A DNA stretch of 64,000 bases from positions 122,023,741 through 122,087,740 of the forward strand of contig CM041465.1 of assembly GCA_023213395.1 (NCBI GenBank), read 5' to 3'. Shown here in pieces: positions 21,762-34,599 of the stretch (positions within the stretch are counted from its first letter, which is position 1; the number at the start of each line of letters is the position of its first letter). Source of the stretch: Cycas panzhihuaensis (taxonomy: Eukaryota > Cycadophyta). The position numbers and the translations under genes are program-made. The notes under the pieces are model-generated. The model was not told the origin of the DNA. It did no database searches and saw only the letters and a program-made list of their open reading frames with translations.

Positions 21762-23100
21762 TGTCATAACCCTACCTTGACTAAGGCTTAGCTGTGACCT
21801 TGCTTAGCTCTAACTTACTCGAGTTAACCAATTAATCCAACACTAAGTATACTAATTGGACTATAAAAGATTAAAATAAAGTATTATATATATGTGTGTG
21901 TATATGTGTATGTAGTGGAAAACATTTACCCAAAAGATATAATAAGTTTAAGAGGACAAGGATATTTCGTAAATGTTCCCAAAACACACCCTTAACATTA
22001 ATGTCATATAAAAGGGTATAAGTGCCAAAGTAAAATAATCACCAATATGCCATTATTTATTTTACTTGATTGTGAATATAACCAACCAAATTACTAAGAT
22101 AGATTCACCACCCAACCATCTAAATTCCCAAGGAGAAAGTTGCCCTTGAGCTAGTGCACATGATTTGAACATTAGAATACCGATATGCTTACTCTTCTCT
22201 TAAATCCAAATCTTATCCAAATAACTTCTTTGGTTATAAATTTTATAAATATTCAATAGTAAATTAATTGTGCTTTAGCATTAGACTTGAATTATAAATA
22301 AATTTAAAAAATACCATACCATATATGATTCATAACTAAATCAATCTTATTAGATTATCTCTTTGAGTGGCTTATGTATCTCATACCATACAATGCATGA
22401 CTTATAATCCCACATGTATCATCATTAGCTCTTATCATGATGAGGTTGCATGTTTCATATCACATTAGCAATCACTAATAATACAGTTTTGAATCCATAC
22501 ATTGTAGACATTACCCATGCATTTATGAACAAGAATAAGGAGGGGACTTTTTCAACCCTCACAGGAACGGGGACTCACTCAACGAAAATTCTTTTTATAA
22601 TACAAAGGAGACTCGTGCAACCCTCAAGGAATGGGTACTCACTCAACCCAAATTCCTTCTACCAGTTAAAGTTTATCACCTTTAAAATAGTCTAATAATA
22701 TTTACTTAGTAATAAATATACATATTCATATCGCTTACTAAATAAATCTCTCACACAGGATGATTGTAGTCTCTATGAGAATTGAATTATTTCCTTTGGA
22801 ATATTAATCTAGGATTTGGTTTCACTTAGTACCATTAATCTAGTTTTTCTTATAAATTCAACTATAGGAAATTGATAAAACCTCCATCATTAGATTTGAA
22901 TGACCCTCCTTCACCATCCTTATGAAAATTTAGCTCATAGACCTAGTCTAAGCCTCTCAAAAGATCTTTGGTTGCTTTTAGGCTTCTACTAGTCCTTATC
23001 TATTAACTTTTTCCTCTTCTGAAAATTTCTTCTACTTTAAAAGATGATAAAGAAAAAGATCCTCCCCTTTTCTCCTCCTCTTTCTATAACTAAATCTCTT
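21762..23100 (-). repeat. 5' LTR region of gypsy element K (right end not resolved)
   Basis: On the plus strand it starts TGTCATAACCC, the complement of an LTR end in TGACA. The partner LTR is outside the window, so length is unknown. It includes a short TA/TG run (21,878-21,915) and a two-copy block at about 22,535-22,665 (caaccctcacaggaacggg and caaccctcaaggaatgggt, each followed by actcactcaac). The 81-aa frame at 22,450-22,695 runs through that block and has no recognisable domain. Confidence 0.5.
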
Positions 23101-24234
23101 CACCATGGTGAGCTAGCTTGTTTTCATTAATACCATTAAGTCTTAATGAGTGGATCTACATTTTGATGATTGTAATAATGTTGACAATTATTATAGTTAG
23201 AGTAGTTGCCAACTACCCTCTTGCCTAAAAGGTCAAAATATCTCTATGTATAGTCTTTTTATATATCTCATTCCATTTAGGAATACAGATGCCTTTTGTG
23301 GGTACCATATGAGGTTAATTTAACTTTTTTATATTAATTGATGAGAATGTTCTTAGTGAGACTATAAAAGTCAATTAATTATGTTTTTACTCTACATTTC
23401 TGTGCTTTTCATACTTTTAGGCTAAATAAGTGCATTTCATTACTATGGATAATTCATATTATTTACTTATAAATGTATGCCTTGGATCAAGGATTCCTAT
23501 GTAACTAGAATTATTCAAATTTAACCTCAGATGAATGAGTTTTAGTTATTTTTATTTCTATAATCAAAATGTTATCTCTTTTAGCCTTTATTTTGCAATC
23601 TTATTTATAAAAAATTAATCTTAACAAATCATTTATAGAAATTAAAAAAATGGTTCTTTGTTCATGCCCCTTTATTTCATAACTTTGCAATCATATTCTT
23701 ATACCTCTCACCCAGTGACTCATTTGTGAAAATGTGAAATACTTATCTTTATTTTCCATCTTTTTATTTCATAACTTTGTCACTTAATCCTTTTATGCCC
23801 ACACTCAGTAGTCTACTTGTGAAAGTATAAGAATCTCTTAACTTATAACTTAACTTCACAACTTAATCATCCTCAATCCATACTTGGTAATCCGCTTGTG
23901 AAATTATGAGAATTACTTTATTTGTGACTTCACTTTGTAACTTTATAACTCAATCATCCTAAGTCTACACTCATTGGTCCACTTATGAAATTATAAGAAT
24001 CTCTTTACTTGTGATTTAATTTCATAACTTTGCATCTCAATCATCTTAAGTCCATAATCGATGATCCACTTATAAAATTACAAGAAGCTTACTTTGGAAA
24101 AACCTAGCTCCAAAGTCTATTTCTAATAATCATAATTCCTTCCCTCGACATTTGTTTCTAGAGTTTTACCACTCATTAAAAATATCCTAATGTGCTTTTT
24201 ACTATGAGATAATTTCCAAAGGTTGAAAAGTATT
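23101..24234. repeat. Unassigned repeat DNA with degenerate minisatellite (about 23,670-24,090)
   Basis: No gene is seen. Five imperfect units of roughly 77-97 bp share cataactttgc, caatcatc, a cacttgtgaaa-like block and a taagaatct-like block. They begin near 23,679, 23,770, 23,865, 23,946 and 24,023. It may be part of K's LTR. Confidence 0.55.
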
Positions 24235-24592
24235 TTATCTTAGCCCTTCTCTTCTTCAATGAAGGCTTGAGAGTAAAATACAAATATAGAACAAGTAAGA
24301 AGAGATAAAAAATATTACATGATGAGGGTGGTATTAATGAAAACCATGGCCTTTGATCCCCATATATAAATAGGTAGGAATGAGAGGGTTTAGGACACCT
24401 CTAAAGATCTATCATCACATGCCATTAACAAATGCCTAATAAGTGAGCTACCTCCAAGATACGAGATATCACCTTAATGTGGGTATTATCCTAAGATTTC
24501 TCCCCTATAATATCTATTTGTTAACAAATACCTAATAAGTGAGCTACCTGCAAGATATGAGCTATCACCTCAATGTGGGCATTATCCTAACA
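24235..24592 (-). repeat. 3' LTR of element CB, enlarged by a local duplication
   Basis: It matches 43,506-43,749 and 12,554-12,809. The plus strand ends TATCCTAACA at 24592, followed on the minus side by a purine tract (AGAGGAGAAA). The left limit is approximate. Confidence 0.75.
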
Positions 24593-24618
24593 TTTCTCCT
24601 CTATAATATCTATTTGGG
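24427..24618. repeat. 96-bp tandem duplication across the LTR/polypurine junction of CB
   Basis: Units 24427-24522 and 24523-24618 both contain cctaataagtgagctacct, tgtgggcattatcctaa-like and ctataatatctatttg blocks. Each unit holds one LTR end and one polypurine tract. Confidence 0.85.
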
Positions 24619-25658
24619 AAAACTCCAAGCTTATATTTGAATTTAATGAATTTTATTTTGCTAAGTGCCTTTACAAAGATATTAGCCACCTAATCCTCTA
24701 TGTTGTAATAGACTAATTTTAACTCTCTTTATTACACTAGCTCTTTGATGAAGTGATGTTGTGTTTCTATATGATTAGTCCTACCATGAAACATCATATT
24801 CCTAGTTATTAAATTATACTTTGATTGTCATAAAATAATTGTGTGGGACTAATCTATTTCTCTTGTAAATCTTGAAGTAATTTCCTAAGATAAACTATCT
24901 CACAAGCTCCTGCTACAACTTCCTTATACTTTGCTTCTATGGTAGAAATGAATACTGTTGCTTCTTTCTTGAAGCCCCATTCTACTACTATTTAACCCAA
25001 ACTTAATGCATAACCTAAAGTAGGCTTTTTATCATCAACATAATTTGATCAATATAAGACTTTATAATTAATCAACCTATAATCCCTAGATGACCTATAA
25101 TGTAGACCACACCTAATAGTTTCTTTAAGATACTGGAGAATCCTTTTAGCTACTTGCCAATGTTTAACCTTAAGCTCATGCATAGACTTAGAAACTACAC
25201 TTATTGCATACATAATATTTGGTTGAGTTAAAGTTACATAGATAAGACTCCTAATAAACTTCTTATAAACTATAGGATCAACTGATTCAAAATCCTCAAA
25301 TTTAGACTATTTCAACCTAACTTTTGTTGGTGTTACAAGTGGTTTATAACTACCCATGTTAAATTTATGGAGCATATTTAATATGTATTTTCTGTATGAC
25401 ACAAATATTTCTTTTTCATCCTGGCATACTTCAATTCTTAAGAAATATTATATAAGTCCCAAATTTACTATTTTAAACTCTTAGCACATATATTCCTTAA
25501 AATTTTGGGACAAATAGTTATAATTCCTAGTATATATTAGGTCATTTATATATAAGCCCATAATTAATATTGAGTTTTCCTCCAACTTTATATACAAGTA
25601 GAGGTCTAATTGGCTCCTTAAGAATCTATTATCCTTAAAGTATTTATTAATCCTAGAA
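24600..25658 (-). pseudogene. Copia RNase H and C-terminal RT, element CB
   Basis: The minus strand shows the RNase H tail (HHFIKELV, then a D-x-VANIFVKALSKIKF segment) near 24,640-24,740. The RT end lies at 25,100-25,560, with the catalytic site changed to Y-I-N-D near 25,545. It lines up with 6,500-7,160 of element A. Element E breaks it at 25,659. Confidence 0.8.
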
Positions 25659-25681
25659 TGTTACAAATCAAAGAGAAGTAG

Positions 25682-26012
25682 TGTTGGGGTTAATTCTCAT
25701 CACCCCACTCCCACCATTTACACATATGAGTGCACACATGTGAAGGTAAGTAAGGTAAGGTTGAAGTTACTTTAGCTAAGCATTATTTTATTACATTTTA
25801 AATTTTAGAGGTTGAGGAGGTTTCTCTCCTCCCTCAAACTATATCTTTACTAGGGTGGCAAACCTTGGTGTCTTTTAACACCACCCTCTTTTAGAAAGTT
25901 GTATATGCTCTCAATAATGGATTAACTGTAATACTTTATTTATGCTCATGCAGTACAATGGCTTGATTATTTGATATATGCTCTGCTCTATCTCCATTCT
26001 TACAAACCTTCA
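25682..26012 (+). repeat. 5' LTR of element D (331 bp)
   Basis: It starts TGTTGGGG and ends ACCTTCA. About 36 bp near its end (catgcagtacaatggcttga onward) are missing from the 3' LTR. Confidence 0.92.
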
Positions 26013-26014
26013 TT

Positions 26015-26067
26015 TGGTATCAGAGCTTAGATGCTAACTTATTGACCTTTATTTGGTATCAGAACTC
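26015..26067 (+). other. Primer-binding site of D with a second PBS-like copy
   Basis: TGGTATCAGAGC is at 26015-26026. A second TTTGGTATCAGAACTC at 26052-26067 sits in a short repeat of about 39 bp. Only the first is at the right distance from the LTR. Confidence 0.8.
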
Positions 26068-28890
26068 ACATTTTGGCTTGTTGAAGTCCTTCTTTTTGAG
26101 AGTAAGAAGATCCATTAGTTTCTGAAGCAGATTTACTTACAGTAAGCCAAATATTAGTTTTATTCATTTTTTATAAAGCTTATTAGTAGTTTTTTATATT
26201 ATTTTTCATTAATAATATGATTATTTCTGATTTATATTTGTAAAATAACCTATATTTTCATAGATGTGTGGAGGATCATAGCCATAATCAATAAAATATT
26301 CAAGATCTCATCATTTGATGAAGTTTCTATTAATAAGTTTTACATATTTTATTAAATATTAGGTTATTTTTTGTGTATTTGGTCTATTTACTCAATATTT
26401 TTTTAGATTTGTGCAATAATTACTGCATATTCAACCCAACAGGTTTTTTTAAGAAGTTATACTAAGATTTTGTTTGATATTTTATAAGATTTTATTGTCT
26501 ATTCATAATTTTTTAAAAGTTTAGTAAGGAGCTTATGCTTTTATAGGCTAGTGTAGTCTCTACAGTGAATGAAACCCTAGTAAATCACTAGTCATTTTGA
26601 AGCTCTCTAAGTCAGCTTCGTACTAGATTTGGCAGTTTTAATTATTGATGCTCTAACGAAGGGATCTCCCTCCTAGAATCTCAGTTTTTTTTTTTACAGT
26701 AAAACCCCACTGCCCCTTCTCTTATTTACTCATTTTTGCTTCTTTTTTCATCTATTTTTTTATGTGATAAGGGTGTAGGTCTGATACAAAATAGACCAAG
26801 TAAGTTTAGTCTAATTTTAAGCATTTCTTGGGCCATATGGTCTCCATAAAGGCGTATGATCTTCTTGGGATCCAAAGTTTTATTCTCTACTTATAAGTAT
26901 CTATTTGTCATGAAACTTGACAAGAATCTTACCATCAACTATATCGAGCTACTCCTCTAGTTTCATTAAATTTTGTTTCTCCATTGGTGAGATCTAACCT
27001 AATAAAGTTTTCCCTCCAAGTGCATCCTTCCGTTGACATATTTTTTCGACTTTTTATATAAAAATTATATTTTTTTGAAAGATTTTTTATTGATCTATCT
27101 CTGTAGACCCTTTACACCCATATTTGTCTAGTTTTTAAAGGTGTTTAATCATTTCTTAGATCAAAAAAATATTTTTTCATTTTACATTTATTTTTCAAGT
27201 TTATTTTTTTGGGCGACTTGATACCCTTGATTCGGCAAGCTTGTGTAGTAAATGTAGTGCTTGAAATCCCTACAAGTGACTACTCATTCTGATCCTTGTT
27301 GAGCCAGTGATCTAGTGGTAGAAAATATTCGTGATTTCATTGACCGTATAGTGAGATATTTAGTTTTGATCAACTATTACTCCATTTGGCTCCCATTTGC
27401 TCTACAAGCTCGTTCTCAATGCATAAGCAACGGATTAGCCTAAAAATTTACCAACCCCTTACTACTTAAGACACCTTACTTCCTATCAAATATCATCTCA
27501 TTTTATGGCTTGCAGAGAGAGATCCAGCCTCTAAAGTGATTCAACCTTTGTTTCTCAAGTTTTTCTTCAATTTCTCATTATTTTCCTTGAATTATTTTTT
27601 CTTTTTTTGTAAAATTAGAGTTTCCCTATTTAGGCATCCCCTATGTACATACCTTAGCTTAAAACTACAGTTTAAACAAGCATTTTTTATCTCTTTGGCT
27701 GTCGTCCATATTCAGCATTTGACACCCTACATTACTTTATTTTTTTATAAAGTTTATGATTAATTAAATTTTATTATATAAACTTTCAAATCTATGTATT
27801 AAGCTCATAGCCCCCTCATGGTGTTAGCCCCTAGTCATATTAGTCTATATGACTTTAGTTTGTTTGTTAAAGGGGCCCAACTTCAAGTTTATAAATTTTC
27901 CTTTTTATTTATTTTTTTAATTTTTTCTTAATACATAGGATGTTTGGCTCTTTTTTATAATATCTTTTTATTGGGATATCCGTTTTTGATAAAACCTATC
28001 TCATTGCATCTAAAATTTTGTGGGCTATAGTTTCAAGTGGTTATTTGCTACCTTTGGAGCCGATTTGACCTAATTTTAATGAGTTAAATTCAATTATTTT
28101 TTCTCAAAGCTTTTTTTTTGAGTTATTAACATAAAAAGTACCTTTTATTTTTTTTATTATAACTTTTCTATTTAATATCATATTTTAGATTCATTAGTTT
28201 TGTTGGGAAGTTGACTCATTTCTCTTCGAACTAACATATTTATTTATAAGTTTTGAAGTTTTCTTGCAGACTTTCAAAGTAGACAAAGTTGATGTACATA
28301 AAATCTCCTAGCTTATCATTATTGTACATTTTTATATATTATTTCTCAAGTTTATTAACTTAAAGCATATTAAGTAGCTCTTTAATTTATATTTGATCAT
28401 TTTACATTGTTTTATAAGTTTTTACTAGTATTTCATGCGAGCCCCTAGCTCTCGTTAAGCCCTAAAAAGAGGTCATTTCACTTTAGTATTAAAATCTTGA
28501 GTTGTAGGAACCCATTTTCCAAATGGTCAAATCTGTTGGATAGATATTTTATTACTCTTTAATTTGGTATAATCTCATCTTAATCTAATATTTTTTAGTG
28601 TAACTTTAAAGCTAATCAACTTGAGCATCTTATTTATCACAATAGACTTGTCCTCTTAACCCTTTAAGGAGCTCTTTCTTATAACTAAGTTTAATTTATC
28701 TTACTAATTATTCATGATACATGATTAAAGCTTTTATTTGGCTTTTATATAGTTTCTTCTAAGCTGATTTGTAGTAGAAGATCGACCACATACATATAAA
28801 GTGATCGACAAGCTAAATGGTCCTATATACTAAAACAAGTACAATTCTCTATTTAGGAAGTTTCTTCATCACATTGTTTCATCTTTCTAA
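26068..28890 (+). other. Long leader of element D, non-coding
   Basis: This stretch is T-rich and has no coding domain that I can recognise. The 75-aa frame at 27,536-27,763 is low-complexity Phe/Leu and unlikely to be a gene. Confidence 0.5.
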
Positions 28891-28892
28891 AG

Positions 28893-29673
<781 letters not shown>

Positions 29674-29980
29674 TTTCCTACCTCATATATCGTCATTATG
29701 GTTAAAAGAAATAATTAATCATCTTACATGGAAAACTTTGGTCATTTTCTTGCTTAAGTTAGTGTTTATTTATTTGAAATATCAAAGGCTTAGAATTTTT
29801 TATTTTTCTTCATCATCAAGAAGTTTTATTTTAGATCTATATATTTAAAGATCTTAGTTACTTTGCAAGTTTGCTTATATAATCATTCTATTTCAAATTG
29901 TATTTGAAATTATACATTATAAATTTATTGATTTATTAAGTTTTTTATTTTTTCTAAAGGCATACACTTGAAAAGTTTAT

Positions 29981-30127
29981 ACACTTATTGAAAGTATTCT
30001 TCATTCATCATTATTGAAATATTCATACACGTGTTGAAAATATTCTTTATTCTTCATTATTGAAAAGTTCATCATTTATTGAAACCATTATTCCTTCATC
30101 ATTGTTGAGAAGTTCATACACTTGTTG
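29981..30127. repeat. 46-bp minisatellite in element D
   Basis: Units start at about 29,981, 30,027, 30,072 and 30,118. Each has an acac-ttgttgaaa-like start, then attctt-attc and ttcatcattattgaaa, ending ttcat. Spacing is 45-46 bp. Confidence 0.7.
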
Positions 30128-30389
30128 CACTTGTAAAAGGAACATCTAGTTAGTAGTACACTTTATTTTTCAAAGGAACATTTCATTTTCTAAAGGCATT
30201 ATATCCTTTTCTTAGAAATTATTGGCAAGACCACATCATTATTAACTTATTGACATTGGCTTGTATTCTTTTTGGAATATCTTTATCATCTACTTGCATT
30301 AGTATTGAACTTATTTGAGGATTTGTCTACTTGAAAAGCATATTCTTTTCGATTAAGTATTAAAGTTTACTATAAAATAGCAACGAATC

Positions 30390-31006
30390 TAAATCAAATA
30401 CAATTCCTTATATTTGATGGCCATGATTTTTGACAATGGTGTAAAATAATACAAACTTACTTTATCACAAATGATCTTTGGAGATATCTACAAGATGGAT
30501 ATGAACTTAATACTAAAGAAGACATAAAAGAAAGACAATGAAGCCTTAACTATATTATTTTGCACTATAGATGAAAATGTTTTTTCTAAAGTTTGTGAAA
30601 TGATGACATCTAAAATAGTATAGGACATCTTAGATACTATTTATGGGGGAGAAACCCTCAATATTAATGAATTTAACTTTGATATTTTTAAGCATGTAAG
30701 ACAGATGTCAGAGTAGGTTGTTTATGATGAAAAATCTAAGAAAGAAGATTCAAGTCAAATGAATGATCACCTTATTGTCCATGAAGATGATCCTTCATTT
30801 GAGGGGGAGAAACCTTATGAGAAACACTTGGACATGATTATTACTCATAAAATAAATATTTCAAATAATAAAGTTAAATATGCACCCATTCATCCTCATT
30901 TGAATCAAGCTACACATACTTGGATATTATTTGAACCATTCAATATTAAAGAAACATATATTATTGAAAGGATGAGGTGTGTTCATGATGATAAAGCTGA
31001 AGGATA
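30390..31006 (+). pseudogene. Copia-type gag remnant, element D
   Basis: The first part reads as a copia gag N-terminus (FDGHDF, then a Trp-Cys pair, TYFITNDLW, YLQDGYEL), followed by frameshifts. An 82-aa frame at 30,759-31,007 (MNDHLIVHEDDPSFEGEKPY onward) ends the region. It ends about 85 bp before the 3' LTR, so no pol follows. It might bind RNA if intact, but it is broken. Confidence 0.65.
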
Positions 31007-31089
31007 AATATTTAAAGTTTTTTTAAAGTTTAAGTACTACAAGTTTAAAGAAAAATGAAGATATTTGTGATGACCATTAAGAGGGAGAA

Positions 31090-31384
31090 TGTTAGGATTA
31101 ATGCTCATCATCCCACTCCTACCACTTACACATGTGAATGCACACATGTAAAGGTAAGTAAGGTAAGGTTAAAGTTACTTTAGTTAAGAATTATTTTATT
31201 ATATTTTAAATTTTAGAGGTTGAGGAGGTTTCTCTCCTCCCTCAAACTATATCTTTACTGGGGTGACAAACCCTAGTGTCTTTTGATACCACCCTCATTT
31301 AGAAAGTTGTATATGCTCTCAATAATGGATTAACTGTAATACTTTGTTTATGCTCCACTTTGTCTCCATTCTTACAAACCTTCA
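31090..31384 (+). repeat. 3' LTR of element D (295 bp)
   Basis: It starts TGTTAGG after the polypurine tract and ends ACCTTCA at 31384, followed by the target duplication agtag. Confidence 0.92.
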
Positions 31385-31389
31385 AGTAG

Positions 31390-31561
31390 AAGAATTACTA
31401 ATGATTTATTATGAGAGATAAACTCTATATATTTATAGTGACATGTTGTAATCATTATGTGTCTGAGTGATATGTGGCAAACACTTGTTCTATGATACAT
31501 AAAGAGGGGTTTTACATAACCCTCACTTACACATTCCTAGATGAGACATTATATTCTAATG
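31390..31561 (-). repeat. 3' LTR of element E, main part
   Basis: It continues the 23 bp at 25,659-25,681 after removal of D. It matches 36,380-36,417 and 38,053-38,176. At the place where the partner LTR has a giant microsatellite, this copy has only ctatatatttatag (about 31,423-31,436). Confidence 0.88.
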
Positions 31562-33110
31562 TCATCTCTTAATGTTTCAACCTTTTAATCCTATTTTATC
31601 TCTAAGAATTAGGAACTTGTCTTTATTAAGAGGCTTTGTTAAAATATCTATAATCTATTCATTTATTGAATAATATGTTAAATCAATTTCTTTGTTCTAC
31701 ACATTTTCTCTTATAAAGTGGTGATGCACTTCAATGTGCTTTATTCGAGCATAAAGAACTGGATTCTTGGTAAGTTTAATGACACTTTGATTATTATAAA
31801 ATAGGGTGCTTGAGTCTTTTTGTTGTTGATCTAAGTCCTATAGTAGTTGTCTAAGTTAAACTACTTCATAAGATGCACTGACTCTTGACTTGTATTCAGC
31901 TTTTGTAGATGATAGAGTAACTATAGATTATCTTTTGCTACTCCAAGAGATAGTTATTGATCCAAAGAAGATACAATAACCACTTGTTGATCTTCTTTTT
32001 TGTCTATCTCTAGCCTAGTCTAAGTCACAGTGTCTAATTAGTTTACTTGTTCTTAGTTTTGGATATGTTAGTATTAGATCAATTGTTCCTTTTAAGTATT
32101 TGAGTATTCTTTTTGTTGATTTCTAATGTCTCACCTTTCGATCTTGTATATATCTTAAAACTAGACTTACTGAATATGAGATGTTAGATCTAATTGCAAT
32201 GAGATATCAGGCTACTTATTAGTTGCTTATACAATATTCTATTGACTGTAAATTCACCTTCATCTAGAGTGAGATCACAACCTACTTCTATAGAATTGAT
32301 GTAATTATTACTTTCTTCTATCTTGAATTTTAATAATAAATTTTTAATGCACCTACTCTGGGACAAGGAAATTGAATCTTCCTTTTGACCAACCTCTATC
32401 CCTAGATAGTAGTTTAACAGCCCTAGATTTGTCATCTCAAAGCCCTTTTTCAACTGAGTCTCTATATTTGCTATTGACTTAGTATCGTTACCTATGAGAA
32501 TTATATCATCTACATAAACTATAATGATAGTGATTAGTCATTATCATTTTTAAGTATATATACTGGAGTCAGAGTTACACCTACAAAATCCATTTTAAAA
32601 AAGATATTTATCTAACTTTATATACCAGGCCCCTAGGGCTTATTTTAGCCCATGCAATGTCCTTTTTAACCTACAAATAAGATTTTCTTTCCCATTCTAG
32701 ACAAATCTTTCAAGTTATCTCATGTAGACTTCCTCCTCACATTAACCATTTCGGGAGGTACTTTTTACATCCAATCGGTAAATTTTCTAATTGTTCTAAG
32801 CTGTCAGGGCTATTACTGCTCTTACAATGTCCAATTTAGCTACTAGTGAGAATGTCTTCTCATAGTTTATTCTAATAGTCTAAGTGTATCCTTTAGCTAC
32901 TGAACTAGCCTTATATTTACTTATTTTTCCATCAACATCTTCTTTTAGTTTAAATACCCACTTATAATTAACCATTGATTTTCTTATGGGTAAATTTACC
33001 AGTTCCTAGGTCTAATTTTTAGAGATTGATTCCATATCTTCATTCATTATAGCTTCCCATTCCTTGTGTCCCTTTGCCTCTTCAAATGATTGTGGTTTTG
33101 TGTTAGTGAG
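31562..33110 (-). pseudogene. Copia RT and RNase H, element E
   Basis: Minus-strand RT signatures are TIIVYVDDIILIGN with intact YVDD at 32,505-32,516, then FEMTNLGLLNYYLGIEV (32,450-32,400). RNase H follows toward 31,600 (a DSSTLFYNNQSVIKL-like segment and an IKHIEVHHHF-like segment). Stops and shifts separate these parts. Confidence 0.82.
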
Positions 33111-34448
33111 CAGTGCTTGATGTCTTTGACTTCTCATCTTGTGTGTATACATCTTCCTTGCCTCCCTCACTAGTCTTAAGATACCATTTTAGTATCATTT
33201 TTTCCTTCTTATTTTCTTCTTCTTCAATGATTGTATCTATGGAAGGTAATCCTTCTTCTCTAATAATAGAGATTTCATTAGATTATGATGCCCTCTTTGA
33301 ACCATTTATCTCCTTATCTTTTGAGATGATTCTAAAGACTTCTTTTGTAAGAGATTCTATATGTAAAATTTTCTTGGGTGCTTCTTCAACTATTTGTTGA
33401 ACTAAGATGTCCCTTATGAGATCAACTTTATTTAAAACAACATCCCTACTTATATAGACCTTATTTATTTTAGGTTCTATTCATTTATAGGCTTCTGAAT
33501 TTTTACTATTGCCTACCATTATGTATTTGATGCTTTTAGAGTCTAATTTTACTCTCTTTTTATCTGGTATATGGATAAAAGCTTGATGTCCAAAGACTCT
33601 TAGATTACTCACGTGGTTTGGTTTTGGTCTAGGCTTCTTCTGGTGTAATTTGTTCTAGGACCTTTGTAGGACTTCTATTTACAAGATAACCAACTATATA
33701 GGTTGCTTTAGCCTAGTAAATTCTTGAGATCTGGCTTTCTTCAATCATGCTATGAGCCATCTCCATGATTATTTTGTTCATTTATTTGGTAACTTTATTA
33801 TACTATGGTGTGTATAGAGTTGTGAATTATCTATGTATTCTATGTATCTTGCAGAAATTTAAAAAAATCTTTTGAGATGTATTCACCTCCACCATCTATT
33901 CTAACATATTTTATTTTGGCTCTAGATTCCAGTTTGACTTCTGCTTTAAATTCTTTAAAATTTTTAAAAACCTCAAACTTACTATAAGGAAAATAAATCT
34001 AGGTTTTTCTATAAAAATCATCAATGAATGCTAGAAAATACCTAGTGCTATTAATTAAGTGGGGTGAAACAGGTATGCATAAATTAGTATACACCAATTC
34101 TAGCTTACTTCGAGCTCATCATTCATTTAATTTAAAAGGAAAACAATGTTGTTTCCCAAGCATTCAACTTTTACAAATAAGATGCCAAAATGAAATATTT
34201 GGAAGGCCATTAATCAGTTTGAATTTTTGCAATTATATTCACCTATCTGATGAGATATGCCCATACTTTAAATGCCATAATTTATTATTATTAACATTGG
34301 TTGTAGTACATACCTTTACATTGACAGTCACAAGGTTAGAAAGTAACCTATATAGGTTATTACTTTCTATACCTTTTACAATTATAACTCCACCATTTTT
34401 CATGTCTAAAATATGATAATATCCATCTCGATCAAGCATAGTCCTCAA
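33111..34448 (-). pseudogene. Copia integrase with pre-integrase domain, element E
   Basis: A 69-aa frame at 34,448-34,239 ends in KLWHLKYGHISSDR, the pre-integrase zinc segment. The integrase C-terminal part (LRVFGHQAFIHIPDKKRVKL) is near 33,620-33,540. The core between is heavily mutated. Confidence 0.75.
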
Positions 34449-34599
34449 CTTTTTCTTTTTTAGCTAAGAATCAGAAAGGAGATTCTTTTTTAAGTTAGGA
34501 ATAAAGAACACATTTTCAAATTTTTGTATACCTCCTTTTATTTTAATTGCTATAGTGTTGACCCCTTTAATACTAAGAGGATATTTATCCTCTAACTCA

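Noticed and set aside
23670-24090. CRISPR-like spaced repeats
   Set aside because: Unit length and spacing vary, repeats are diverged and the setting is a plant retroelement; it is a decayed minisatellite.
27536-27763. 75-aa Phe-rich frame in the leader of D, which could look like a membrane protein
   Set aside because: Driven by T-rich sequence; no conserved start context or partner copy.
33113-33400. 95-aa plus-strand frame rich in Ser and Phe
   Set aside because: It is antisense to the integrase-RT linker of E and shows no motif of its own.
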